Made by a program: the position numbers and the translations under genes
Shown here: positions 44,542 to 53,965 of the stretch, piece after piece
How positions within the stretch are numbered: the first letter of the stretch is position 1
Layout: the number at the start of each line of letters is the position of its first letter
Assembly: GCF_003097655.1 (NCBI RefSeq)
Contig: NZ_QCZH01000001.1
Span: 601,299 to 665,298 of the forward strand
Direction: 5' to 3'
Length of the DNA stretch: 64,000 nucleotides
DNA from: Flavobacterium laiguense
GTDB lineage: Bacteria; Bacteroidota; Bacteroidia; Flavobacteriales; Flavobacteriaceae
Notes under the pieces: generated by a model
Told to the model about the DNA's origin: nothing
The model's input: only the letters and a program-made list of their open reading frames with translations
The model's database searches: none

Positions 44542-45420
44542 ATGAAAAATTTAATTAGAACATCTTTATGCGTAGTTGCAACTTTGCTTGTTGCGAATGG
44601 AAGCGTAGCTCAAAACAATATAAAAGAAGTAAAACCACAAAATGAAAAATCCTTGCTATGGGAGATTTCAGGAAAAGGAATCGAAAAACCATCTTATCTA
44701 TATGGAACAGTTCATGCAATTTGTGGAGATGATTTTCTTGTGAAAGAAAGAGTAACCAAAGCTTTTGAAAAAACATCAAAATTAGCTTTAGAAATAAATA
44801 TGGACGATGCTCAAGAAATGAGTGATATGCAAAAAGCAGCCCTGGGAATAATGCCATTATCAAAAAAATTAACATCAGAAGAATCTACAGAACTTAACGA
44901 AATATTAGAAAAAACTGCGGGAATGAAATTAAATCAAGTTGATAATTTTACGATGGCAACTATAATGAGTTTAATTGCCATAAAATCATTTGGCTGTACA
45001 AATTTGAAATCTTACGAAATGGAGTTTGTTACAAAAGCTAAAGCGGCAAACAAAACAATAGTCGGTTTAGAAAAAGTTAAAGCACAACTCGATTTTCTAA
45101 ATAATGCTTATACTGATCAAGAAATGATTGCCATGTTGAAGGAATTGAATATTGAGGAAACTAAAAAAATGGTTCAATACTATATTCAAGAAGATATTTC
45201 CAACTTATATTTGAATGTTACAGATAAAAAAGTAATGAATGAAAAAACAAAATCATTTATGCTAGATCAAAGAAATAATAATTGGGTTTCTTTCATGCCA
45301 GAAATGATGAAAAAAGAAAGTGTTTTCTTTGCCGTTGGAGCAGGTCATTTAGCAGGAGAAGAAGGAGTTATTAATTTGTTAAAGAAAGCGGGATATACCG
45401 TAAAACCCATATTGAACTAA
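44542..45420 (+). CDS. TraB/GumN family protein
   Basis: A 292-residue exported protein (signal peptide ending at SVAQ) of the TraB/GumN family, related to Tiki-type metalloproteases. Family marks: the first His motif in YLYGTVHAI, acidic residue in LALEINMD, an Glu-containing VGLEKVKAQLDFL, and the C-terminal GAGHLAGEEGVINLLKKAGY. These conserved residues are those proposed to bind metal. It begins an operon: the ECF sigma gene starts four bases after its stop. Its substrate is unknown. Confidence 0.9.
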   Translation: MKNLIRTSLCVVATLLVANGSVAQNNIKEVKPQNEKSLLWEISGKGIEKPSYLYGTVHAICGDDFLVKERVTKAFEKTSKLALEINMDDAQEMSDMQKAALGIMPLSKKLTSEESTELNEILEKTAGMKLNQVDNFTMATIMSLIAIKSFGCTNLKSYEMEFVTKAKAANKTIVGLEKVKAQLDFLNNAYTDQEMIAMLKELNIEETKKMVQYYIQEDISNLYLNVTDKKVMNEKTKSFMLDQRNNNWVSFMPEMMKKESVFFAVGAGHLAGEEGVINLLKKAGYTVKPILN

Positions 45421-45424
45421 AATT

Positions 45425-45928
45425 TTGAAAGCAAAAGAACAAGAGTTTTTAACCCGTATTGAGAAGCACAAAGGAATACTTTATAAGGTTTCTAAGATGT
45501 ATATGGATAATCCGGATGATCAGCAGGATTTGTTTCAGGAAATTGTATTGCAATTGTGGAAAGCCTATGATAGCTTTAAAGGCGAAAGCCAGTTTTCGAC
45601 CTGGATGTATCGTGTAGCCATTAATACTTCAATCGTTTTTTTGAAAAAAGAAAAGCGAAAGATTGACAAGTATGAGATAGCTTCAGAAAACATCAAAGAG
45701 GAAGAAAGTGATTCGGATCTCAAAGAAAATCAGTTGAATCATTTTTATAAAGCCGTTCAGGAGTTGGACAAAATTGACAAAGCGATTATATTTTATCAAC
45801 TCGAGGGATTTTCGCATAAAGAAATTGGAGTCAATCTAGGTATTTCAGAAGGAAATGCAAGGGTTAAATTGAACAGAGCAAAAGATAAATTAAAAGAAAT
45901 TATAAAAAAACAAGGTTATGGACTTTAA
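45425..45928 (+). CDS. RNA polymerase ECF-type sigma factor
   Basis: A 167-residue ECF sigma factor. Region 2 is DDQQDLFQEIVLQLWKAYDSF then STWMYRVAINTSI; region 4 is YQLEGFSHKEIGVNLGISEG followed by ARVKLNRAK. The only suitable start codon is TTG at 45425, four bases after the TraB stop; the next ATG would remove much of region 2. The end overlaps the next membrane protein by 11 bases, the usual layout for a sigma factor and its membrane anti-sigma partner. Confidence 0.93.
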   Translation: MKAKEQEFLTRIEKHKGILYKVSKMYMDNPDDQQDLFQEIVLQLWKAYDSFKGESQFSTWMYRVAINTSIVFLKKEKRKIDKYEIASENIKEEESDSDLKENQLNHFYKAVQELDKIDKAIIFYQLEGFSHKEIGVNLGISEGNARVKLNRAKDKLKEIIKKQGYGL

Positions 45929-46526
45929 CGATATACAATCAGCTTGGAAGAACGAAAAAACAGAAAACGTAACTCTTCCTACTCATTTAGACAGAATTAA
46001 TTCGGCAAATATGCCTTTAGAAAAAATTAAAAAGAATTTAAAAAAAGAATTTTTCTACCAAATCATTTCCATTATACTTATAGGATTCGTTCCTTTTCTT
46101 TATGATTTACCAGCCAATGCATTTCCGCCATTTTATTTGCTGTTTTCCATATTTATAGCGGTTAGCATTTATTATTTGGTAAAATTATATATGTTTTATA
46201 GAAGATTGGGTAAAACCACTTTAAGTACAAAAGACAGTTTGTATGAAACCTATTTTGATATTCGGTTGAATATGGAATTGTATAAAACTTTCGGATTTGC
46301 ATTAATACCTTTTATTATTTTGTTTTTGTTAGGGTTTATGTATTATGAAACACCGGAATTTTTTGCTAAAGGGCTTAACAGTACTCCTTTTTTGGTGACT
46401 ACATTTTCAATTGTTATTTTTTCGATTCTATTTATGGGTTTGGCACTCGAATGGTGGGTTCACTACTTTTACGGAAAATATGCTAAAGAAATCAGGAAAG
46501 TTCTAGACGCATTAAAAGAAGAGTAA
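45918..46526 (+). CDS. Four-helix membrane protein, candidate anti-sigma factor
   Basis: A 202-residue protein with a short cytoplasmic N-terminal part (MDFNDIQSAWKNEK, residues 1-50), then four membrane helices (IISIILIGFVPFLYDL; FYLLFSIFIAVSIYYLV; FGFALIPFIILFLLGFMY; FLVTTFSIVIFSILFMGL). It overlaps the sigma gene by 11 bases. The opening D-x-x-x-x-W-x-x pattern is seen in other Bacteroidota proteins coded after ECF sigma factors. A role in holding the sigma factor at the membrane is inferred from position and layout only. Confidence 0.8.
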   Translation: MDFNDIQSAWKNEKTENVTLPTHLDRINSANMPLEKIKKNLKKEFFYQIISIILIGFVPFLYDLPANAFPPFYLLFSIFIAVSIYYLVKLYMFYRRLGKTTLSTKDSLYETYFDIRLNMELYKTFGFALIPFIILFLLGFMYYETPEFFAKGLNSTPFLVTTFSIVIFSILFMGLALEWWVHYFYGKYAKEIRKVLDALKEE

Positions 46527-46598
46527 TAAACAGAACCCGTCGTAATGATGGGTTTGTTGTTTTTATTGGTATTTTTGTGTTTTGAAATTAGCTATTAT

Positions 46599-46668
46599 GC
46601 AAAGATTCACAAAGGAAAAGTTTTAAATCTTTGTAAAACTCCTTTTACTCTGTGAATCTTTGTGAAAC
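46599..46668. repeat. Inverted repeat of TTTGTG family before bioD
   Basis: CAAAGATTCACA (46600-46611) pairs exactly with TGTGAATCTTTG (46651-46662). It ends 16 bases before the bioD start codon, so it would form a hairpin in the bioD leader if transcribed. Confidence 0.75.
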
Positions 46669-46677
46669 AAGAAAAAT

Positions 46678-47292
46678 ATGAAACTATTTATTACAGGAAT
46701 TGGTACAGATGTGGGCAAAACAATAGCTTCGGCCATTATAACAGAATCTTTGGAAGCTGATTACTGGAAACCCATTCAAGCAGGTGACTTGGAGAACTCA
46801 GATAGTCATAAAGTTAAGTCGTTTTTGTCTAATGCGAAAACCAAAATCCATCTCAATAGTTATGCTTTGCATACCCCCGCTAGTCCGCATCTTGCCGCTG
46901 CCATTGATGGAGTTCAAATCGATTTGAAAAATATAGTTGAACCAGTAACCCAAAATCATTTGGTTATAGAAGGTGCAGGAGGTGTTTTTGTCCCGTTGAA
47001 TGATACGGATTGTGTTATCGATTTAATCCAACCCGATTATAAAGTAATTGTGGTGTCAAGACATTATTTGGGGAGTATTAATCATACGTTGCTTACCATT
47101 GAAGCCTTGCGTAATCGCAAAATAGAAATCGCTGGAATTATTTTTTCGGGCGATGAAAATCATGCAACAGAATCTGTTATTTTGAATAAAACAGGAATCA
47201 AATGCATTGGGCGAATTGAGCAAGAGCCTTATTTTGATCAAAATGTAATCAAAGAATATGCGGATCGATTTCGAGAATCACTTATTCAATAG
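46678..47292 (+). CDS. bioD: Dethiobiotin synthetase
   Basis: BioD closes the ureido ring of dethiobiotin from 7,8-diaminononanoate, CO2 and ATP. The 204-residue protein shows the P-loop GIGTDVGKT, then YWKPIQAGD, and the second conserved part VIEGAGGVFVPLND. Length is usual (about 200-225). It lies upstream of bioA with a 118-base repeat-containing gap. It is separated from bioF by the TraB/sigma module. Confidence 0.95.
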   Translation: MKLFITGIGTDVGKTIASAIITESLEADYWKPIQAGDLENSDSHKVKSFLSNAKTKIHLNSYALHTPASPHLAAAIDGVQIDLKNIVEPVTQNHLVIEGAGGVFVPLNDTDCVIDLIQPDYKVIVVSRHYLGSINHTLLTIEALRNRKIEIAGIIFSGDENHATESVILNKTGIKCIGRIEQEPYFDQNVIKEYADRFRESLIQ

Positions 47293-47410
47293 CAATTTAA
47301 ATGGCAATAGCAATAGCAAATTTAATTCAATAGCAATTTCAAAATCAATGATTAATTATTGGTAACAGCAATCTAAAATCTAAAATCTGCAATCTAAAAT
47401 CATTAATCCT
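47293..47410. repeat. Short direct repeats between bioD and bioA
   Basis: CAATAGCAATTT-type units repeat three times (from about 47287 to 47333), followed by AATCTAAAATCT units with GCAATCTAAAATC (47370-47401). Related words occur at 16688-16718 and around 2331 and 2421. No gene. Confidence 0.6.
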
Positions 47411-48682
47411 ATGACTTTAATCGAAAGAGACAGCCAATATCTTTGGCATCCTTATACACAGCACAAAACGGCAGCGCTTCCTATTGCGATAACTAAAGGG
47501 GAAGGCGCTTTGCTTTGGGACGAAAATCAAAAAGAATATATAGACGCTATCGCCTCTTGGTGGGTTAACCCGTACGGGCATTCCAACAAGTTCATTGCCG
47601 ATGCAATTTACAAACAATTGACCACATTAGAACATGTTTTGTTTGGGGGTTTTACACACGTACCTGCCATTGTTTTGGCCGAAAAACTGATGGCTATTTT
47701 GCCAATCAATCAAAAGAAACTATTTTTCTCGGATAATGGTTCGACTGCTGTCGAAATTGCCATCAAGGTAGCTTTGCAAAGTTTTTTTAATAAAGGAACG
47801 AAAAAAACGACCATAATTGCTTTCGAAAATGCATTTCATGGGGATACTTTTGGAGCTATGGCTGCTAGTGGAATTTCATTTTTTACCGAATCGTTTCAAG
47901 GAATGTTAATTGACGTGGTTCGGATTCCAGTGCCTATAAAAGGACAAGAGCAGTTCAGTTTTGATGCCTTGAATAAAGCTGTTGAAAGTGGGAATTGCGC
48001 CGGTTTTATATTTGAGCCCTTGGTGCAAGGCGCAGCCGGAATGGTTATGTATGAACCTGAAGCTTTGGATCAATTACTTCGAATTTGTCAAGAACATAAT
48101 GTACTCACGATTGCCGATGAAGTGATGACGGGCTTTGGTAAAACAGGAAGGAATTTTGCCTGCGATTATTTGACCCAAAAACCAAATATGATGTGTTTGT
48201 CTAAAGCATTGACCGGTGGGACTATTCCTATGGCGATAACGACTTTTACTCAGGATATTTTTGACGCTTTTTATGATGAAGATATCAATAAGGCGTTGTT
48301 TCACGGGCATACTTTTACTGCAAATCCTACGGGTTGTGCCGCGGCTTTGGCCAGTTTGGAATTGTTGCAAACCGAGGAAATGCAAAATAATTTAATTCGA
48401 ATTAATACCAGTCATTTGGATTTTAAAAAACGGGTGGAGAATCACCCTATGGTTACTGCAACCAGAGTTCTGGGTGTTATTTTTGCTTTAGAAATAAAAA
48501 CCGAATCCTCTGCAAGTTATTATGGCACTTTACGCAACAAACTCTATGCTTTTTTTATTGAAAACGGTGTAATTCTACGACCTGTTGGGAATATTGTATA
48601 TATTTTGCCTCCTTATGTGATCACCGATGCACAATTGCAAAAGGTGTATGAAGTAGTCGAAAGTGCTTTAGAAATAGTTTAA
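47411..48682 (+). CDS. bioA: Adenosylmethionine--8-amino-7-oxononanoate transaminase
   Basis: BioA transfers an amino group from S-adenosylmethionine to 8-amino-7-oxononanoate, giving 7,8-diaminononanoate. The 423-residue class III aminotransferase has the family opening LWHPYTQHKTA, the substrate-site ASWWVNPYGHSN, GSTAVEIAIK, AFHGDTFGAMAASG, the PLP-binding IADEVMTGFGKTGR and the Lys in LSKALTGGTIPMA. Complete. Followed after 165 repeat-rich bases by the ketoacyl synthase gene. Confidence 0.96.
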   Translation: MTLIERDSQYLWHPYTQHKTAALPIAITKGEGALLWDENQKEYIDAIASWWVNPYGHSNKFIADAIYKQLTTLEHVLFGGFTHVPAIVLAEKLMAILPINQKKLFFSDNGSTAVEIAIKVALQSFFNKGTKKTTIIAFENAFHGDTFGAMAASGISFFTESFQGMLIDVVRIPVPIKGQEQFSFDALNKAVESGNCAGFIFEPLVQGAAGMVMYEPEALDQLLRICQEHNVLTIADEVMTGFGKTGRNFACDYLTQKPNMMCLSKALTGGTIPMAITTFTQDIFDAFYDEDINKALFHGHTFTANPTGCAAALASLELLQTEEMQNNLIRINTSHLDFKKRVENHPMVTATRVLGVIFALEIKTESSASYYGTLRNKLYAFFIENGVILRPVGNIVYILPPYVITDAQLQKVYEVVESALEIV

Positions 48683-48689
48683 AGTTATT

Positions 48690-48833
48690 TCGCAAAGATT
48701 CACAAAGTAAGCACAAAGAATCGCAAAAGGATTTTTAAAATTTATAATTGTAACAATTTGTGTCTTTCTGTTGTTATAAATTTACAATCCGTTGCGAACT
48801 TTGCGTAAAACTTTGCGACCTTTGCGGTTAAAT
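48690..48833. repeat. TTTGCG-family repeat between bioA and the ketoacyl synthase gene
   Basis: It begins CGCAAAGATTCACAAAG (48691) and ends AACTTTGCG, AACTTTGCG and CCTTTGCGGTTA (48796-48830). The central part holds TAATTGTAACAATTTGTG and TTGTTATAAATTTACAA inverted words. It ends 15 bases before the TTG start of the next gene. Confidence 0.65.
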
Positions 48834-48847
48834 CAGAACAGAATATT

Positions 48848-50002
48848 TTGTCACAAACGATCTCCATTACAGCCATAGCTTCCATTTCTCCATTAGGAAA
48901 CTCATCCAAAACCATTTGGGAAAATTACCTTTCGGAGAATTCTTGTTTTTCAGAACACTATTTGGACCATAAAAACACTTTGGTTGCAACTTTAGACTCT
49001 GTTTCTAATGAAGAAGTTGAGTTGTTACGACAGTCAGACATTAAATACAAAGCTTTAGATAAATCGGTTTTGTATGCAATGTTAGCTTCTCGTAAGGCAA
49101 TGGAAAAAGCGGGTTGGACAAAAGATGACATTTTTGGAATTAACATTGGTTCTTCTCGTGGAGCTACCGATTTATTCGAAAAACATTTTCAAGAGTATTT
49201 AGAAACCGGTAAAGTACAAACGTTAGCATCGCCTACCACCACTTTGGGAAATATTTCTTCCTGGGTAGCGCATGATTTGCAAAGTACAGGGCCTGAAATT
49301 TCACATTCTATCACTTGTTCTACGGCTTTGCATGCGGTACTCAACGGTGTAGCATGGCTTAGGGCTGGGATGGCCGATAAATTTCTAGTGGGAGGAAGCG
49401 AGGCTCCCTTAACCGATTTTACCATCGGGCAAATGCGCGCCTTGAAAATTTACTCTAGAAGTGAAGAAAAATACCCCAATAGAGCTTTGGATTTGGATAA
49501 AAAACAAAGCACCATGATTTTGGGTGAAGGAGCGGGGGTTTGTTGTCTTGAAATGGGGAAAAAAGAAAATGCGATAGCTTTTATTGAAGGTATCGGATAT
49601 GCGACCGAAATTTTAGAACACAATATTTCCATTTCGGCAGAAGCGACTTGTTTTCAGAAATCGATGAAAATGGCGTTGCAAAACACACCGATTTCCGATA
49701 TTGATGCCATCGTTATGCATGCTCCGGGAACCATTAAAGGCGATTTAACAGAATATATAGCTATCCAGAAAGTCTTTGGCGAAAGCCTGCCTTTATTGAC
49801 TACCAATAAATGGAAAATTGGACACACTTTTGGTGCTTCGGGTATTTTGAGTATGGAAATGGCTATTTTGATGATGCAAAACAATCAGTTCATCGGAGTT
49901 CCTTTTGTGGAAACGCAGCAACAAACAAAACCAATCAAGAAAGTTTTGGTCAATGCGGTTGGTTTTGGTGGTAATGCGGTGAGTGTGCTTTTGAGTTTGT
50001 AA
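48848..50002 (+). CDS. Beta-ketoacyl synthase linked to biotin genes
   Basis: A 384-residue condensing enzyme of the FabB/FabF fold. The active-site Cys is in SITCSTALHAV, the first His in VMHAPGTIKGD, and the second His in WKIGHTFGASG, so the Cys-His-His triad is complete. The usual A-C-S-S-G around Cys is changed to T-C-S-T-A. Position right after bioA suggests a role in making the pimeloyl chain, but substrate specificity cannot be read from sequence. The only available start is TTG at 48848: the frame is closed upstream at 48806 and the first ATG is beyond residue 70. Confidence 0.85.
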   Translation: MSQTISITAIASISPLGNSSKTIWENYLSENSCFSEHYLDHKNTLVATLDSVSNEEVELLRQSDIKYKALDKSVLYAMLASRKAMEKAGWTKDDIFGINIGSSRGATDLFEKHFQEYLETGKVQTLASPTTTLGNISSWVAHDLQSTGPEISHSITCSTALHAVLNGVAWLRAGMADKFLVGGSEAPLTDFTIGQMRALKIYSRSEEKYPNRALDLDKKQSTMILGEGAGVCCLEMGKKENAIAFIEGIGYATEILEHNISISAEATCFQKSMKMALQNTPISDIDAIVMHAPGTIKGDLTEYIAIQKVFGESLPLLTTNKWKIGHTFGASGILSMEMAILMMQNNQFIGVPFVETQQQTKPIKKVLVNAVGFGGNAVSVLLSL

Positions 50003-50012
50003 AAAAAAACAA

Positions 50013-50486
50013 TTACTGATCATTTTCCAACTCTCTTACTTTATCGTAAATCAAATTACTCTCAAAACCTCTTCGTAACATATAGTCGCAAAATTTCTTT
50101 CGTTTTTTGAGTGCATTATTTTCTGTTATGGATTTCCAATTTCTTTCGGCTAAATTTTCAAAAGTGGCGATGTATTCTTCGGTAGTAATTTCTTTTAGCG
50201 CAAGCGTAATTAGTGTTTGACCAATTTTACGGGCTTTGAGTTCATTGGTAATTCTGATTTTTCCCCAGTGTTTGATACGGTGTTTTCCTCGGGCAAAACT
50301 ACAGGCAAACCGGGCCTCGTTAAGAAAATTGTGCTCGATAAGATGTACTATGATTTGGTCTATTTCCTCTGGATTCATTTTCATGCTCCACAATTTTGAC
50401 ACTACTTCCTCATGGCAGCGCTCTTGGTAGGCACAAAAATGTTCTATTTTTAATTTGGCATCTTTTATGGAGAAAACGTCTTTCAT
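50013..50486 (-). CDS. recX: Regulatory protein RecX
   Basis: RecX limits RecA filament growth. The 157-residue protein is composed of three-helix repeats, with the family words LKIEHFCAYQERCHEEV, IDQIIVHLIEHNFLNEARFA and FARGKHRIKHWGKIRITNEL. Length is normal. It is convergent with the ketoacyl synthase gene and only ten bases from it. recA is not in the window. Confidence 0.9.
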   Translation of the reverse strand: MKDVFSIKDAKLKIEHFCAYQERCHEEVVSKLWSMKMNPEEIDQIIVHLIEHNFLNEARFACSFARGKHRIKHWGKIRITNELKARKIGQTLITLALKEITTEEYIATFENLAERNWKSITENNALKKRKKFCDYMLRRGFESNLIYDKVRELENDQ

Positions 50487-50771
50487 ATATCGGGTTATTG
50501 CTAAAAATTGAAATTTAAGTTTTTTTATTTTAAAGAGAAAAATTTATTTCAAAATAGTGGATTCTTAATTGTTGTTTTTTATTTAGGCATACATTTCTTC
50601 TCTTTTGCAAAATGCTAAAATACGAACAGTTAATATTTATGCTATTCGACTGAAATAAAAGTGGTTAGGCGATTTAATGATTGGTTTTTAGTAATTTTAT
50701 GTAACTTTAACGTAATGCTATTGTTTTGCCTGTCGTGAAAAATTTTACTCCACAATATAAAATTTTGCGTT

Positions 50772-53700
50772 ATGAAAACACTTTTACATAAATTGAAGCT
50801 ATTTTCTATTGTCATTTTCTTATTCGTGATTTATGGTAATGTAAATGCTCAATGTTCTATTACTACTCTGGGAACTGTAAATTCGAGTACTTTGGTATGT
50901 CATATCTCGCCGCTTAATGTCTGTGATAATGGTACTTTGACTATTGGGGATGGTTCTTCAATTACCAAAATATACATGGATGCAGAATTGGATTTAAGAT
51001 GTTTGGGGGCTATTCAGGTCATTGTAAAAAACAAAGGGGCTTTTGATTTTTCGCCTGGTAATAACCGTTTGTATCTTGCCGAGGGTTCATTCATAACTTT
51101 TGAATCAGGCTCTGACTTGATTGGCGGTTCTTGTAATGCGTCGGAACGAATCTATATCGGAACGAATTTATTAGCGAGTTGTAATGGTGGTGCGGGAGCT
51201 GATTTAAGCTTTGCGGATTTATTGGCTTATGGAGGAACGGGGAGTTTGGCTTCAAATAGTCCAGTTTGTGTTGGTAGTCAAATAACTCTTACAGCTACAC
51301 CTCCTCCAACTTCAACAGGGACTTTTACATATTCTTTTTCTGGTCCGGGTCTTGCGGCGACTAGCTTTTCTTCTAGTCCAACTTATAGTTTTACTGCAAC
51401 CGCAGGTTCAAGTGGTTTATATCAGGTAAAAATAAAAAATTCGAATATTGTAAACCCATTGATTGCTGAAATCTCAGTTACGGTCAATTCGTTGCCTACA
51501 ACCCCAACAATCACGGCAGGTGGACCCACCACTTTCTGTGTTGGAGGGAGTGTAACTTTGACTTCGAGTGTAGGAACAAATTATTTATGGTCAACTGGAG
51601 CTACGACTGCGAGCATTAGTCCAACATCTTCAGGAAGTTATACTGTTAACGTGACAAGTGCAAGCAATTGTCAGAGCGCACCCTCTTCTGCTATCGTAGT
51701 GACCGTTAATCCAAATTTACCTGCTAGTATCAGTATTGGAGCTTCTCCATCTGGAGCGATTTGCTCAGGAACATCTGTAACTTTTACGGCTGCTCCAACC
51801 AATGGAGGGGTTACTCCTGCCTACCAATGGATACTTAATGGGGGGGATGTTGGAACAAATTCAGCAACTTACACAAATTCAGCTTTAGCAAACGGAGATG
51901 TTGTAACTTGTGTTATGACATCGAATGCCACTTCTTGTTTAACGGGAAGTCCGGCAACTTCTGGTGCAATCACAATGACAGTTAACGCAACTCCGGTTAA
52001 ACCGGTTTTAAGTGATATAGTTTTAAGTTGTTCGGCTACTTCGTTTGCAATAGGTACTTTAACTCTTCCTCCAGGAATTATAGATTATAAAGTTGATGTT
52101 TCTAAAGATATGATTTTTTCTGCGTTTGGCTTAATTGTTTCTGATTTTTCATTAGGAGGAATTTCACCTTGGGTAACGAATGTTACTGGTTTAACTCCTG
52201 GTGCAACTTATTACGTTAGAGTACGTGCTGTAAGTGGTTGTGGTACTAGTGCAAATTCAAATATAGTGACTGCATCTGTACTTGTGACAAGAACTACAGA
52301 TGGTGGTCTAACTTGGGATAATGGTGTGTCAAACAATACAAAAAAAGCAGTTTTCACGGGTAGTGCTACAATGTCGACACCATTAGACGCTTGTTCGTGT
52401 CAAATCAATTCAGGAGTAAATGTTGTGGTTGGTGTTCCTGGAGGGTCAAATGATACTGCTATCTTAAAACTAGAAAATGGGTTGGACGTTTTGGGGAATT
52501 TAACTTTTGAGAACAATGCGAGTTTGGTACAGGTAAATGATGCAGCTGTCAATACGGGGAATATTATTTATAAACGTAATACAACCCCCATGAAGAACTA
52601 CGACTATACGTATTGGTCATCGCCAGTTGCAGGGCAAACGCTTCAGGCATTATCGCCAAACACCTTATCGGATAAGTATTTTAGCTATTCCTTAAATACT
52701 TGGGTAACTCATTTGTATGGGTTAAGCACAATGATTGTAGGGAAAGGATATATTATTAGAGTGCCAAAGCCGGATATTACGTATCCTAATGGAGAATATT
52801 GGACTGGAACAACTTATGTACAATCTGTTCAATTTGTGGGTGTCCCTAATAACGGTGCCCATTCGTTGGCAATTGACCCCACAGGATATAGCAACCTGAT
52901 CGGGAATCCATATCCATGCGCAATGAGTGCAGATGCCTTTTTGTTTGAAAACAGTATTGATAATGCTAGGATAGAGGGAACGATTCGTTTGTGGACACAC
53001 AATACGGTTATTACCAACAATAAATATTCTGCAACAGATTTTGCTTCCTATAATTATGTAGGGGGAGTTGGAACAGCGGCGCCAAGCGCTAGTACAGGAG
53101 GCATAAATACTAGTATTCCGTCTGGATATATAGCAGCTGGGCAATCTTTTATGACAAAAAGTACTGGAGGAGGATCTGTTGTTTTTAATAACAGTATGCG
53201 TGTAAGCCTTGCAAATAAAAATGCTCAATTCTTTAAAGGGACTAAATCAAAGATTGTTGCTATAGAGAAGCATCGCGTTTGGTTGGACTTAACCAATACA
53301 GAAGGAGCTTTCAAACAAATGTTGGTGGGATATGTTACAGGAGGAACCAATGAATTTGATTCCGCTTTTGATGGAGTGAGTTTGAATAGCAATAAATACA
53401 TCGATTTTTATAGTATCAATGACAATAAGAATTATGTAATACAAGGGCGTGCTTTACCTTTTGAGAAAGCGGATAAAGTGCCATTAGGATATAAAACGAC
53501 TATTGAAGGGACTTTTGCAATAAGCATCGACCAAGCAGATGGGATTTTGGCGGATGAAAGCATTTTTGTAGAAGACAAAGTTAAAGGGATTATTGTAGAT
53601 CTTAGAAAAGGTCCTTATTCTTTTAATACTGCTATAGGAACATTTAATGATCGTTTTGTATTACGATTCACTGATAATGCGGATATTGCAAAGGTTTTTA

Positions 53701-53945
53701 ATACTGCTAATTTAGATAAAAAAGTAATTGTTTCTGTGCAAAACCACCAAATAAAAATCGATTCATTTGATGAAATAATTGACAAGCTAATGGTTTATGA
53801 TTTGAACGGAAGACTATTATATGAAAAAGAAAATGTGAATAGCAATGTATTTAGCATTCCTAATTTTAATTCTAGTGAACAATTTTTAATCGTGCAAACC
53901 TTGCTTAAAAATGGCGAGTGGGTTACCACTGAAATTGTTTTTTAA
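50772..53945 (+). CDS. Large surface protein with Ig-like domains and type C T9SS tail
   Basis: A 1057-residue secreted protein: signal peptide (about 1-27), a strand-rich N-domain (28-160), three Ig-like domains each opening with a Cys-containing word (SPVCVGSQITLTA, TFCVGGSVTLTS, AICSGTSVTFTA; about 160-410), a fibronectin-III-like domain with TGLTPGATYYVRVRAVSGC, a long unnamed domain with SNLIGNPYPCAMSAD, and a C-terminal sorting part (VIVSVQNHQIKIDSF ... VYDLNGRLLYEKENVN ... VTTEIVF) of the type seen in flavobacterial T9SS type C proteins. It probably acts as a surface adhesin. It has its own terminator shared with bioB. Confidence 0.85.
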   Translation: MKTLLHKLKLFSIVIFLFVIYGNVNAQCSITTLGTVNSSTLVCHISPLNVCDNGTLTIGDGSSITKIYMDAELDLRCLGAIQVIVKNKGAFDFSPGNNRLYLAEGSFITFESGSDLIGGSCNASERIYIGTNLLASCNGGAGADLSFADLLAYGGTGSLASNSPVCVGSQITLTATPPPTSTGTFTYSFSGPGLAATSFSSSPTYSFTATAGSSGLYQVKIKNSNIVNPLIAEISVTVNSLPTTPTITAGGPTTFCVGGSVTLTSSVGTNYLWSTGATTASISPTSSGSYTVNVTSASNCQSAPSSAIVVTVNPNLPASISIGASPSGAICSGTSVTFTAAPTNGGVTPAYQWILNGGDVGTNSATYTNSALANGDVVTCVMTSNATSCLTGSPATSGAITMTVNATPVKPVLSDIVLSCSATSFAIGTLTLPPGIIDYKVDVSKDMIFSAFGLIVSDFSLGGISPWVTNVTGLTPGATYYVRVRAVSGCGTSANSNIVTASVLVTRTTDGGLTWDNGVSNNTKKAVFTGSATMSTPLDACSCQINSGVNVVVGVPGGSNDTAILKLENGLDVLGNLTFENNASLVQVNDAAVNTGNIIYKRNTTPMKNYDYTYWSSPVAGQTLQALSPNTLSDKYFSYSLNTWVTHLYGLSTMIVGKGYIIRVPKPDITYPNGEYWTGTTYVQSVQFVGVPNNGAHSLAIDPTGYSNLIGNPYPCAMSADAFLFENSIDNARIEGTIRLWTHNTVITNNKYSATDFASYNYVGGVGTAAPSASTGGINTSIPSGYIAAGQSFMTKSTGGGSVVFNNSMRVSLANKNAQFFKGTKSKIVAIEKHRVWLDLTNTEGAFKQMLVGYVTGGTNEFDSAFDGVSLNSNKYIDFYSINDNKNYVIQGRALPFEKADKVPLGYKTTIEGTFAISIDQADGILADESIFVEDKVKGIIVDLRKGPYSFNTAIGTFNDRFVLRFTDNADIAKVFNTANLDKKVIVSVQNHQIKIDSFDEIIDKLMVYDLNGRLLYEKENVNSNVFSIPNFNSSEQFLIVQTLLKNGEWVTTEIVF

Positions 53946-53965
53946 TTGATAACACGATATTAAAT

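Noticed and set aside
52722..53228. 168-codon antisense frame inside the large surface protein gene
   Set aside because: It is the complement of a well-supported T9SS protein and has no recognisable motif or signal.
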